A stretch of 64,000 nt of DNA. Source: Lytechinus pictus (taxonomy: Eukaryota; Echinodermata; Echinoidea; Temnopleuroida; Toxopneustidae). Both the position numbers and the translations under genes were made by a program. The notes under the pieces were generated by a model, which saw only the letters and a program-made list of their open reading frames with translations, was not told the DNA's origin and made no database searches. The DNA lies in contig NC_087253.1 of NCBI RefSeq assembly GCF_037042905.1, forward strand, positions 9,779,001 to 9,843,000. The letters run 5' to 3'. How positions within the stretch are numbered: position 1 is the first letter of the stretch; each line of letters begins with the position of its first letter. Of the stretch, positions 45,889 to 57,489 are shown one piece after another.

Positions 45889-46235
45889 ATGTCCCCCTTT
45901 AATATATACATGTACCAATATTACGTAATTGCGACCAGTTTACTCTGTTATTCAAATTAACTTATCTTCTAATGCCTACATTTCTTCTCCCTCTTCTCCA
46001 TATGTGTTTCTTTTTCTACTCTTAACTTTCTTATTTATATGCAATTACATATGATGTCATTACAGTACGTAACTTGTTATTTATTTGTATCTGGCGACCC
46101 CAACTAAAGCTCTGCTTTCCGGGTTTTCGCCTCCTTCAAAATTGTGTCGAAATATATACTGTATTCGTTACTATGTCAAATATTATTTTGTATCTGTTTG
46201 AAGGAAATAAATGTGATTTTCAATCAATCAATTCG
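45889..46235 (+). mobile_element. CR1/L2-like LINE 3' UTR end
   Basis: Contains GACCCCAACTAAAGCTCTGC, TTTCCGGGTTTTCGCCTCC and a GAAATAAATGTGATTTTCAA end with an AATC-type tail. This is the style of CR1/L2 3' ends in marine deuterostomes. It is probably the continuation of 37727-37985. Confidence 0.55.
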
Positions 46236-46880
46236 ATATTACAATGTAGGAACTTAGGGCCTAGTACGTTAGTAATAGTGGGCCTATAATAATTAGTTTG
46301 TGTATATTAAATAGTTATTGCTGTCACTGGCTAGGTGTAGGGCGTAAATTGCTTTAAACTAGCTATTTTTCTAAATGCCAAACATTCCGCCCTAACGTAG
46401 CTGCCGCCATTACGTGTGGCTGCCTTTGTCTTTTTTGAATAGCCCATTGAATTCGGGCGTGACACACATGATTTGAATCTCGTGCCAGCTGTAAAAAAAC
46501 GCGGCTCAATGATAATTGTTGCCAATTTACAATTGGAGGCAAAGTTTAAATCTGTTAAATAAATTTTGCCCTTCCTCATATTGGCATCATTTCAAATAAA
46601 ATTTGATATTGGTCGAGTTATTTTAAATAACTTTCCCTTACTGTTCTCTATAAGTAAATATAAAGGAGAACCCGTAGTTTAAATTTCTTATGCTTATTTA
46701 GGTACTCAGCTATCACAGGCGGTCCCATTTAGCATTTAATGTATTTTTAATTGTTGTCTTTTTGCAATTAAATTTTTTGACCTGATTATTGTTTCCATTT
46801 ACCAGTTAATGTTATTTGCTCTTATTTTTTTTAAATCAAATATTGTTGGATAAATGATGTGAGAGTGAGGCACTTACTGA

Positions 46881-47102
46881 ATCAATGCCCCTCCAAGGTG
46901 TATAATATCCCTCGGTAGTACATGGTGTCCAGCGACGGTCTGGAGGTCCTGCCTGCATTTGTTGCTGCTGAACACGTACTTGACTTGACCTTAACTCTCC
47001 AGACACAGAACTCTCACTGATTAACCTTGACACTGACTGACTCATGGTCATCGGGGGGTACATATTAGGGGGTATTGCGGGCGCGGCTTGCGTAATGTTC
47101 AC
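46881..47102 (-). CDS. Candidate first coding exon of an unknown gene
   Basis: On the minus strand an ATG at 47102 opens a frame of about 74 codons with normal amino-acid variety: a Pro/Met-rich start, RLISESSVSGELRSSQ, a QQQQ run, PPDRRWTP and YYTPWRGID. It ends at a strong donor-like CAGTAAGT near 46880. It is unlike the surrounding repeats in composition. No domain is recognised, no second exon was found, and no promoter was identified. It may be a true exon of a gene running leftwards, or chance. Confidence 0.3.
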
Positions 47103-47289
47103 TCATGCACGGAGGTGAGTGCGTGCATGGCTATAGTCTAAATCGCCGGTTAAGTCCAGGCGACATTGTCGAATGACCCTATATGCAACAATACAATATT
47201 TTGTTTAGAGAAAAAGATCAAAGAATACCACCCCAGGTTGGTATTTTGACAACCATGGCAATTGCACCATGCAACTGGCAATGTGGTGA

Positions 47290-47400
47290 GACGAAGTGGC
47301 TTTAGGCCAAACTCACTATTGGACGAAATTGTATTGGACCAAACGACATAAGACGACACGGTCAATTAACGAAATGGCATTGGCCGTAGAGGTAACCCCC
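47290..47400. repeat. Short cluster of TTGGACGAAAT units
   Basis: Four or five diverged units (ATTGGACGAAATTG, ATTGGACCAAACGA, AATTAACGAAATGG) of the family that builds 1-2089 and 49430-49965, in inverted orientation. Confidence 0.5.
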
Positions 47401-47531
47401 TCCCCCATACACACATAGGTAAATACCTCTGAAGAATCGAGGCTTTCTTCTCTCTAACGAGAAATACCCACGCATTATATTATAGCGACAGCCTGTGATA
47501 AACATGTAATGACATTAAACATTTCCTTTAT

Positions 47532-47774
47532 TACACTGTAAAAACTCTGGTGTTAAAACTGACACCAATTGGTTTTAATAGAGGACCACACCCCGATGTG
47601 TTAATACTACACCCTAGAGATTGAACATAACACCAAAGAGTGTAAATATAACAACCAAAGGTGTTGTAAAAACACCTATTGGTGTAAAACTAACACCACC
47701 AATGTAACACCGGTGTAAAACAACTGGTGTGGTCCTCTATGTACACCGGTTAACACCACAGTTTTTGCTGTGTA
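47532..47774. repeat. MITE with CACTGTAAAAACTCTGGTGT ends
   Basis: TA at 47532-47533 and 47773-47774 flanks the ends CACTGTAAAAACTCTGGTGT and ACACCACAGTTTTTGCTGTG. Inside, TAGAGGACCACAC and its complement form a second inverted pair. The interior is dense in GGTGTTA / TAACACC words. Non-coding. The TA duplication fits Tc1/mariner-type movement. Confidence 0.75.
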
Positions 47775-48276
47775 TATATATTTGGCAGTGCCCGACACTC
47801 AAAAAAAGAAAATCTTGTTCATCTTCTTCATCTACTGTGAGAAACATATGTAACAGCTTGACCCCTCAGAAGAACAGCCTGTGGCTGAAGAGGGCCATCC
47901 AGCCCACGAGTGGAAAATAAATGACATGAATAAATGACATTAAACATTTCCTTTATTTTGTTTTTAGCAAAACAAAAGAAAATCTTGTTCATGTCTAATC
48001 CAACATCATCAATCTTCTTTTTTTACATTTAGTTTTAAATAAATTTTGTTACCAAAATGTGCAATTATCCAAATTGCGCAGCCACATCACGTTATAACTG
48101 CACATTTTCGACAAAAAAATCCGATTAAGATTTGGTGAACTATCGGCACGTTTTGGTAATTTACAAAAATGTGCCGTAACTGCCCTTTTTCAGTTAAATT
48201 CAAGTAAACATTTGTTTTCTTCCAATTGACGTTACAAAGATTACATCCAGTTCATATGAAATAAACAAATAAACTT

Positions 48277-48850
48277 TTTAGCGAATATTAAAAAATATTA
48301 AAACAGGTAGATTTCTTTTATACCCAATGCTATTTTCACATGCCTTTAGGGTATCACGAAAATCTAGTTTCGCATAAGAATATTGTAATATGGGAGAACA
48401 AAAGAAATGATTTTCTTGGAGCGGACATAACCCATTTTGCAACGAAACTCGTCCGCAGAGCTCATTTGTCAAAAAGAATTAGATCATTTTTTCAAAACCT
48501 ATAGAATTTTAGTCGCTCTTATGATGCCAAAGAAAATTTGAAAAATGTGAATGAAAGTGGCAAAGCAAAATCACTTTTTTAATAAAAACAGATTGGATTC
48601 ATCACATTTTGCTTGCAAAAGGGGTTAGGTCCACAATGATAACTTTTTTTTTTTAATGTATATAAAATAATAAAGACAGGTAGATTTCTGTTGTACCCCA
48701 TTTAATTTTTACATGATAGGGTACATCATGAAAATTTAGTTTCTCATAAGATTATTGCAATCAGGGAGATTAAAAAAAATATGATTTTTCTCGGAATGGT
48801 CCAAAGTGGACCTAACCCCTTTTGCAACCAAACTATTCATATGTCGTTGT
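48277..48850 (+). repeat. Two diverged direct copies of a 200-base repeat
   Basis: Copy A (48277-48480) and copy B (48652-48850) share ACAGGTAGATTTCT, GGGTA(T/C)ATCA, AATTTAGTTTC and CATAAGATTATTG. Copy B sits between inverted GGGGTTAGGTCCAC (48620) and GTGGACCTAACCCC (48804). Non-coding. Confidence 0.5.
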
Positions 48851-48959
48851 AGAGACTTTAGATAGTTTTGTAAATAGTCTGGATACTTAAATGCAAAAGA
48901 AGACTTTATTTTTATAACGTTTTCATGAAAATGGCCCCAATACCCGAATAAGCTTGACA

Positions 48960-49172
48960 CGGGTCAAATAAATTCATAATCATTGTATTTTATTGTCTTT
49001 ATAGTAATATATATTTAGAATTTGTTAGAGGCCCTCTATTCTGTAAACATTATTAGTATAATTCAGAAATTCTGTTCTAGTAATAATGTTATCTATTTTA
49101 ATTATTTTATCTTGTACTCTGTAAATCATGTAATTTGTATCATGTTTCCTTAAAATTTTGATGAATAAATAC

Positions 49173-49205
<33 letters not shown>

Positions 49206-49207
49206 CA
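48960..49207 (+). mobile_element. Probable LINE 3' end with ATT tail
   Basis: AT-rich sequence ends GATGAATAAATACC followed by about 15 ATT triplets, the usual layout of a CR1/L2-class 3' terminus. No coding part is nearby. Confidence 0.4.
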
Positions 49208-49429
49208 TTTTTACTATTATTGTCAGCGTTGTCTCATACAGTATTTTGTTTGGCATTATGACGTGTATGGTTGCTGCGATGATCAACTTGACTCTTTCTA
49301 CGAGTCCTCAGATCCCCGGATGTGAGACCGTGGAAGAAAAGTACTAAGGTATATTTTGCGACGTCTGTCAAAGACAGTACAAGGGCAAACTGGACACTAC
49401 AAAGGGCGATTTTCTGAAACGCTCAATTT
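49208..49429. other. Non-coding spacer
   Basis: Unique-looking sequence without a supported gene or recognisable repeat. Confidence 0.4.
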
Positions 49430-49965
49430 AGCTGGTTAATTATCGGATGGTCTAATATCATTTGGTCTGCTTATCAGTTCGTCTAGCTTCACAAAGTCTT
49501 AGCCCATTTTGAATACAGCCATTCTTTTATGTAAAATCCAATTCGTCTAATTCCCACTTGGTCTAATATCCACATCGTCTAATTCTCTTTTGATCTAATG
49601 ATCAGTTGTGCCAATTTTCACTTGTTCTAATATCCAATTCGTCTAATTCCCACTTTGTCTAATAACAAATTCGTCTAATGAGCAGTTGGGCTAAAACCGT
49701 TTAGTCTAATTTTCATTTCGTCTAATTTTCTTATGGTCTAATGACCGTTTGGTCTAATTTACACTTGGTCCAATTTCCATTTATTCTAATTTCCACTTGG
49801 TTAAATATTCAATCGGTCTAATGACCAATTGGTCTAATAGCCAAATGGTATATGGACCAGTTGTGCTAATCGTCAATATGTCTAATTTTCATTTCGTTTA
49901 AGTTTCATATGGTCTAATGATCGTTTGGTCTAATTCATACTTGGTCTAATGTCCATTAATCTAAT
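49430..49965 (+). repeat. Array of TTGGTCTAAT units
   Basis: About 25 degenerate units of roughly 20 bases with the core GGTCTAAT and linkers such as TTCCACTT or GACCAATT. Same family as the fold-back element at 1-2089, but no inverted partner is present here. Confidence 0.75.
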
Positions 49966-50639
49966 AAAAAATCAATCATTTATTTATTTGATCTAGAATT
50001 AACAAATATGATAATGGATAAATTAATACACTATGCATCACTTAAAAGATGTCGCCACGATCCGGAGGGGTAGAGCCGTGATAGGGCTAGTGGCGGGAGC
50101 AAAACCTCCCCGTGAAGGACAACCGAGGACTTACGAGTCGCTCATCGAATGAATTATTCCTATCAAATATAATTCTCATAATCATACGCCTATATCGATT
50201 ATATCTATGATGCTGAAAAATATATCGTACTCATAGTCATTGCATCACCACATGCATATTTACAGATTCTAAGAATTGGGCGTACGAAAATATGGTGTAA
50301 TTGTGTGGATACGTATCTGGTAAACATGTTTATGCCTCTTTCAAATCATTGCTATGCACCATTACGGATGATACTTGAACTTGACGTAAAATAACCAAAT
50401 GCAGTTTGGCGGATTCAAAAAGTTGCAAAGCCATTAAATTATGTAATTTGCTTTGAATATTTTGTTAGTAGTCATTCATCTTATCTTCTCATTCTGTTTT
50501 GTTCTACTTCTCCACCTTCTCCTCCTCCTCCTTAAAATGGATTTGGGAGGGGGCGACGGGCGCGCGATCCCTAAGATTATGAATGTTGTTCCCAAAAATA
50601 TTATTTGAAAGAAAAAAATGTAGGTTTGTATGTGGTAGC
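49966..50639. other. Non-coding spacer
   Basis: A GC-richer patch at 50050-50140 around GGAGGGGTAGAGCCGTGATA is otherwise featureless. I see no tRNA fold or gene. Confidence 0.4.
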
Positions 50640-50975
50640 AGGATAAGTTTTTTTTTCGATGTCGTATGTTTCTTTTCATCTTTTGTTTCCTTTCCTACTA
50701 TTTTCCGTTTTCTTACTTCTCCTTTTTACCTGTTTTCTATCTTGTTCTCCTTCCTTTTTTTCTTCCCTCTACCTTCTATTCCCTTTCCTTTCTCCTCCTC
50801 TCTCTCTCTCTCTCTCTATATCTCTCTCTCGTTTTCTCTCTCATTTCCCTCACGCTCTGTCTTCTCTTTTTTGTTCTTTCCTTCATTTTTTCTCTCCATT
50901 TTTTTTCTCACTTTCCCCTGCCCTTTTCCCCCTTTCCTTTATTTTCCTTCTTCTTTGTCTTAACTTCTCTTCCTT
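50640..50975 (+). repeat. Polypyrimidine tract
   Basis: C/T-rich run with CTCTCTCTCTCTCTCTATAT in the middle. Three plus frames are open by composition only. Confidence 0.85.
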
Positions 50976-51124
50976 TTCCGACGGTATGAAGAATAGTGGA
51001 GGGTGTCGCACCCCATCCCCTTAACTACGGCCCTGCGGATGATAGAAGCTACAGAATGACCGGATTATAAAGAAGAGAATGAAGGTCCTCGTTCCCTTGT
51101 TCAATTCAATGTACTAATAATGGA

Positions 51125-51126
51125 TT

Positions 51127-51163
<37 letters not shown>

Positions 51164-51238
51164 CGATCGATTGATTGATCATCGATCGATCGATCGAGTG
51201 AGTGAGTGAGTGAGTGAGTGAGTGAGTGAGTGAGTGAG

Positions 51239-51297
<59 letters not shown>

Positions 51298-51298
51298 G
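51125..51298. repeat. Compound tetranucleotide microsatellite
   Basis: Blocks of GATT, then GATC, then about twelve GAGT (GTGA) units, then again GATT to 51297. The GATT blocks on both sides of the GAGT core suggest an expanded variant inside a GATT array. Confidence 0.95.
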
Positions 51299-51299
51299 T

Positions 51300-51890
51300 A
51301 TTTCCATGCAAAAATATATTGACATTTTGTCACGGTAAAATAACAATTAACAATCATCGCATGGGAGGGGGCAGTCATAGCCACAAAGGCTTGAAAAGGG
51401 ACGCCCCCTAAAGAAAGACTACAAGAGGAGACACCACGCATTCATTCAACCTTTATCATTCTTATTTGCACTTAATAGAATTTTCCTTTGTTCTTATTTT
51501 TATTCCTTCCCCATCCCATCTTATTTTCATAAAAATAGGCCTTATAAAAGCCTAGTAGAGCGGACAACATGCAATGCAATATATATTAAATTTCTACAGC
51601 GTTCCGGTTCAAAAGTGGAAAATAAAAACATAAATAATATGAACAAACTGTATGTGTGATGGCCTAATGGGAATAGCCTAAGAAACCATTATCCCAAATG
51701 AAAATTAAACAAATTGGAAATTAGACCAAGTTTATAATTTTAACGTTATTATTGTTATCACATTTTGATGAAATTTTCATCTATCTGCTAATCGCATTTT
51801 GCATGTGTTAATTTGAACATTATCGTAATCCTTGAAGACCCATTTAGTATCACCACTTCCATTAAACAACTACTTAATCATGGACATCAT
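51300..51890. other. Non-coding spacer
   Basis: No supported gene. A short phrase ACAAATTGGAAATTAGACCA at 51709 recalls the TTGGTCTAAT family. Confidence 0.4.
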
Positions 51891-52365
51891 TGGGGAGTTT
51901 GTGCAATCGTGAGGACAATTTCTACAGCATAGGAAATCTATTGTCAAAAGCCCTCCATGACAATGCAGTCTTTGTCGAAAATTGGTGAATCAAATCGGTA
52001 GTTTCGTACAGAACCCTGGACAGACGACATACACTGTAAAAAATGAAGTGCTGATTTAGCACTTAAAGTGCTTGTATAGTGATTGCACTACGAGTGCTGA
52101 TTTTCTAGTTCAAATTTAAACTAGAAAATCAGCACTCGTAGTGCAGCCACTATACAAGCACTATTAGTGCTAAATTAGCACTTAATTTTTTCAGTGTATT
52201 TGCATTTTTTCATCAGCTTAGAATCTTACGAATATCAGCTTTCCAGGTTCACAAGTTTTCGACAAAGACCTCTCAGCTGTTCATTGTGTTTGCACGGGCA
52301 TTTTCAATAGATTTTCTATGTTGTAGAATCCGTCCCTGTCTCGATTGCGAAAACTCGCTTCTCCC
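51891..52365. repeat. TIR element holding a nested hairpin MITE
   Basis: The left end GGGGAGTTTGTGCAATCGTG, then TTTCTACAGCATAGGAAATC, is the degenerate complement of the right end CTATGTTGTAGAATCCGTCC, then CGATTGCGAAAACTC. Inner arms share TTTTCGACAAAGAC. The element is broken by a palindromic insertion at 52030-52198. Confidence 0.65.
52030..52198. repeat. Nested near-perfect hairpin MITE
   Basis: TA at both edges, ends CACTGTAAAAAATGAAGTGC and GCACTTAATTTTTTCAGTG. The arms run almost to the centre (AACTAGAAAATCAGCACTCG and complement) with a loop near AAATTTAAA at 52110. Essentially one long hairpin, so it is a recent insertion. Confidence 0.9.
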
Positions 52366-52389
52366 TTCTTCATTATAAGAATCATCTTC

Positions 52390-52745
52390 CTCATCATTAT
52401 CATCGCTATATGAAACATCTTATTTACCTTTATTATCGACTTTATCATCACCAACAACTTTGTAGATCAACGTTGTTATCATTATCTTCATCATCGTCAC
52501 CAAGACCAGCATCTTTATCTTCACCATTATCCTAATTTTTTATCGTTATCCTCCTCCTTCTTCATCATAGTTGTAATCATCGTTGTAATCAAAGCCATTC
52601 CATATTTATCATTATCATCATCAACATCATTATCATCATCTTCATTCTAATTATCATCACCACTTTTATTATCATCACTTATATTATCATCATCATCATC
52701 ATCACCAACATCTCCATCTTCAACATCATCACCACCAATATCCAA
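52390..52745. repeat. ATC/CATCAT microsatellite
   Basis: Interrupted ATC triplets with CACCACCA steps. Frames through it are spurious. Confidence 0.8.
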
Positions 52746-52761
52746 GCCGGCGTAGTCGGGT

Positions 52762-53364
52762 TTAAAGGGGAATCCAACCCCCCAAAAAACTTGTTCTTAG
52801 AAGGAAAAGATAAATCAGACAAGTTGATAGGTGAAAGTTTAAACAATATTGGACAAACAACAAGAAAGTTATGAATTTATAAAAGTTGTAAATATTAGTA
52901 ATCACTATACCCATGGAGACTTCAAATTGGCCGCATATGGGATGTCACAGTGATGTAAGGCAAGGACTACTCTTCCATGTACTCCAATACATATTATGGC
53001 TAAAATTTCATTTTTCCCAAAAAGTTTTATTTCAAATCATAATTTTCTTTCATGAGGACATAAAACAATGTACTACTGGGTTATATTTAGATTACTGCCC
53101 CAGGGGAATGGGTACTTAGGATAAAACCACAAATCCCTGATAATAAAGTACATGGCCTATGAGAAAGTTGTCCTTGCCCCTTGTCATAATTTACTTACCC
53201 AGTTGCCAATTTGAAATCTACATAGTATTAGTGATCTCAATTTTAAAGCAGCTATATCTTTCTTATTGTTTGTCCGATTTCTTTCAAACCTTCACCATTC
53301 TGTTTAATTTATTTTTCTCCTTCCCAGCACAACATTTTATGGCCAAGGCTGGATTCCCCTTTAA
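52762..53364. repeat. TTAA-flanked MITE (family 3)
   Basis: TTAA at 52762 and 53361. Ends AAGGGGAATCCAACC and GGCTGGATTCCCCTT. Subterminal arms ACAATATTGGACAAACAACA and its degenerate complement (TTGTTTGTCCGATTTC) lie near 52846 and 53265. Same plan as families 1 and 2 with different sequence. Non-coding. Confidence 0.75.
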
Positions 53365-53559
53365 GCATTGGGAGGTGCACGTCCTGCATGGGAAGGTGGA
53401 ACTAAATTGGTATTAGGGGATGCACATCTTGGGGAGGAAGTTTCGAAAGTCAGCTGTTGAAATCAGAAGAAGGGGAAAATTTTCGTTCTACTAGTGTTGG
53501 ATCTCCTCTGCTCATGCGGGAGGATGCACATGCACCAAGCCCACGCCCTTGTCATCTCA

Positions 53560-54015
53560 ATCTTCGACATTATCATCGCAATCCCACCATCCTCATCACG
53601 ATCATTATCACCTCCATTAACATCATCTTCACCACCAGCATCTCCATCTTCAACATCATTATCATCATCATTATCATCACCACGACCATTATCACCTCCA
53701 TTAACATCACCACCACCAGCATCTCCATCATCAACATCAATATCATCATCATTATCATCTTCATCATTATCATCACAATCACCACCGTCATCATCATCAG
53801 GATCATTATCACCTCCATTAACATCGTCATCACCACCAGCATCTCCATCTTTAACATCATTATCATCTTCATCATCATCATCATCACAATCACCACCATA
53901 ATCATCACGATCATTATCACCTCTATTGACATCGTCATCACCACCAGCATCTCCATCTTCAACATGATCATGATTTATAATCACTATCATTACATTCATC
54001 ATCATCATCATAATC
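53560..54015. repeat. ATC-rich array with a higher-order unit of about 100 bases
   Basis: The phrase ATTATCACCTCCATTAACAT followed by CACCACCAGCATCTCCATC recurs about four times at 85-115-base spacing (near 53604, 53690, 53803 and 53909). Four reading frames stay open across it; none is a credible gene. Confidence 0.85.
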
Positions 54016-55195
54016 AAGTCGGCTAACTCTTATGTTTTTGCTGAAATCCCTCTTTTCTGGCTGTGTAATCCGAATTCCCAATACCAAAGACCAACCCTTT
54101 CATGGATAACCATCAAATGGCAATTATTGATGTTAATTGTGAGTTTTCCATTGAAGTGCAAGGGAGAAATGTATAACTGAAATCTAAAAGAATTGCCCCT
54201 TTCACATACTGAATTAGTGAATAATAATTGCCTTTTATATAGCGCTTTATCTATCTACGACTGCTCAAAGCGGTTCACTATTGTTAATTCTAATATGATA
54301 ATTGATCATGTAAAATTATATTTCCGGAGAATCCCTTCACTTTCATAATCGCTTTTTACACTTAGTTTAGTTTTCATACTTGAAAGGAAAATTCATCCTG
54401 ACAAAAGTTTATCGTCAAAATAGCAACAACAAAAAAACATTTTAAAATCTTTGCGGAAAATTAGTCAAGAATAAAAAAAAAAAATAGAATTTTGATTATT
54501 TAATGTGTGACATCAAATGCGAGCAGCTTTTCTACATATAGCATGGTAAAAAGAATCAACGAAATTTAATTTTCACAGAAAATTGTAAATGTTTTTATTG
54601 TACTATAACAAAATACATATCATGAAACGTTATGCAATTCACATTACATAAGATTTGGAGTAGCTGCTCGTCCATGGCATCATACACTAAGAACTTAACA
54701 TTTTTATATCTGTCTTCGTCCCTGCATTTGCAGGCACATACACACATGCCTTAACTGGTTAATGTCCATTAGGTAATGGGGATTCTCAGCCATGTACATA
54801 GGTGACAGAAATTAATTATTTAATAAAATGTTCCAATATCAATGAAAAGTTCAAAACAGTTGAAAAATCGTTAAAGATACGTGTTTTTGAAAGTGTTTAG
54901 CGTTTCTATGTTACAGTATAATAATGCCGTCCTCTACTCTAATTGATATACACTAAAAGGAAATAAACAGTGAATGTGGTATTTTTTTAATTTCTTTATT
55001 ACGCTATCAACGTTCAATCAGATCCAAGATAATACCATACATTGTGAAGAAAGAAGTCAAACACGATCATTGGAACATAATAAAGAAACAAAGAATATTT
55101 AGCTACGTATGCTTTTCAGCTTTAAGACGATATTTTAGATAGTGTTAAAACTCATTGACTTATTGATACAATGTGCCCAGAAAATATAGTATATA
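54016..55195. other. Non-coding spacer with a short retroelement tail
   Basis: 54225-54290 (ATAATTGCCTTTTATATAGC then GCTTTATC..TGCTCAAAGCG) resembles the 3' tail seen at 60165-60220. The rest shows no gene. Confidence 0.4.
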
Positions 55196-55199
55196 TACA

Positions 55200-55232
55200 T
55201 GTATGTGTGGATGCGTGTGTATGTGTGTGTGC

Positions 55233-55285
<53 letters not shown>
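55200..55285. repeat. TG then TA microsatellite
   Basis: GTGTGTGTGCGTGT followed by about 20 TA units. Confidence 0.95.
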
Positions 55286-55288
<3 letters not shown>

Positions 55289-55497
55289 ATTCATATACAT
55301 GATAAGTATTATCATAACTTATATAACACCATGTAAGAAATTGCATGGCATCAGTCAGTCAATGTGTTTCTGTTTTCATTTAAAAGCCAGTGATCATAAT
55401 TACATAATCTTCGCAAGGGTATAAACGCATTTTTTTAATCTCTTTTCTTCCAATATCCAATGGTTACTTTCCTCTCAATGACCAAGCGACATCATGA

Positions 55498-55640
55498 GGC
55501 TGTTGCATAAAACTTTTTACCTGAGAAAACTCTGGTAAAAACTGAAAACTAAGGTTAGTCTGGTGTCTGCCATTTTTTAACACAGGGCCAAAACTCCGGT
55601 AAACCAACCTGAGATTTCTCAGGTAAACAGTTTTATTTTT
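55498..55640. repeat. Small MITE with TGTTGCATAAAAC end
   Basis: Left TGTTGCATAAAACTTTTTAC then CTGAGAAA pairs with right TTTCTCAGGTAAACAGTTTT. The extreme right end is worn away. Confidence 0.55.
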
Positions 55641-55649
55641 AATTAATAT

Positions 55650-57458
55650 GTAAGAACAATATCATCTTATTTAGGCACTATATCTTATATAAGTAATCGA
55701 TATCAAATGAAGGTAATAACATGTTATAGACACTACACCTTCTACAAGAAAGCAATATGAGGGAAGGATATCATTATACACGAGTTTAACCAGACCCGTT
55801 AAGGTAATACACACTACACCTCAGAAGCAATCAATATTATGTTAACAGGTTAATATAATAATATCTACAGACAAGCATTTCTGTGAACGCAATAACATGT
55901 CATATACACTGTCATTTCAAACAATATGTGAATGAGCACTAAAGGAAACAATATGTAATGAGCACTATGTATAACAAATCGATATATGTAACAACGATGG
56001 CATCTTATTTAGGCACTATATCTTGTAAGTAATCGATATCAAATGAAGGTAATAACATGTTATAGACACTACATCTTCTACAAGAAAGCAATATGAGGGA
56101 AGGATATCATTATACACGAGTTTAACCAGACCAGTTAAGGTAATGCACACTACATGTACTAATAACATGTCATATACACAGCCATTTCAAAGGAAACCAC
56201 TATGTGAAGGTAATACCACCTTAATGGCCATTGCATGTTTGGAGAAATTACTTTATTGTACATCCTATTTATATTATACCAATGTATTTAACGTGTGAAA
56301 TCAATAAACCTCATACATACAAAAAATCTATGTTTGCGAGGCGGTTATCATCTTGTGGACAATACATCTGTAACGGAACCAATATGTGAATGTACGAACA
56401 TTATATAGTCATTACATATTTCTAAATATCAACATTATGTGAAGGGAATAGCACCTTTCCCTGTAAAAAAAACCCCGATGTTTAAATGTACACAATAAAT
56501 TGGGTTTTTTACTTTACATAATGATTTACATAATGTTTGTGAAATTTACTTTCAAGTAGAAATTACATAAAAGTTATGGAGTTCCTATTTAACATCACTT
56601 TTTACATAATTTCTGTAAAACATTTAAGTTAGGTAATATTTACACAACAAATTGGGTTTTGTAGTTTACATAATTATTTACATAATATTTGTGAAATGTA
56701 CTGTTAGGTAAAAATTACACAGACGTTATGGAGTTCCTATTTTACATCACTTTTTACATTATTTCTGTAAACATTTCTCTCTGTGCACGCATTAAAATGA
56801 ATGTTTCTTTAAAGAAGTAATGTATATTATCTTCACGTATACAAAATTGTTTTCTTTTTACATGAAATGTAAGATGATATTAACTTGAATTGGTTATATT
56901 TGACTCACTTAATTTCTTATGAGATGTAATAGTCAAATGGTGGTATCACTTTCGAATGTATTGGATTACTCAACGAGGAAGTGTCTGTAAGAAATATTAT
57001 TGCCTTCGCATGTAACGGATTCCCTGTATTGTCTATGCAGTCATTATATTCGTAAAGAAATTTAAATATGTGAATGCAATCTCATTTTGTAGACCTTGCA
57101 CAATTTAAGAAGGAAATATACATATACCTGAAGATAATAACATACTTTTCAACAAAAGAAATCTTGGAATAAATCAATAGGTAGACTTATTGCAATATCT
57201 TCGTATGCATGTATAATCATTTGATCTTTGGACAAGCCAATATAAGTAATATCACCTTATGAACAAGCTAGGAAGAATCGATATAATAATTATGTAACCT
57301 ATTATCTAAAGGTATAAACATGACAAATGACATCTTAAAGTCATTCCAATGACAAAGAAACCAATTATGTAAAGGTAATTGCATGCATGTATAGATTTTT
57401 TTATTTTATTAAAAATCTATACGTGTAAAGATAATGATCTTATTGTCATTAACCTTTG

Positions 57459-57489
<31 letters not shown>

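Noticed and set aside
51106..51441. 111-codon frame rich in SINQ and THSL repeats
   Set aside because: Translation of the GATT/GAGT tetranucleotide microsatellite.
53457..54026. 189-codon plus and 184-codon minus open frames (Ile/Thr/Ser-rich and Asp/Gly-rich)
   Set aside because: ATC triplet repeat; at least four frames are open through the same bases, so no coding signal is implied.
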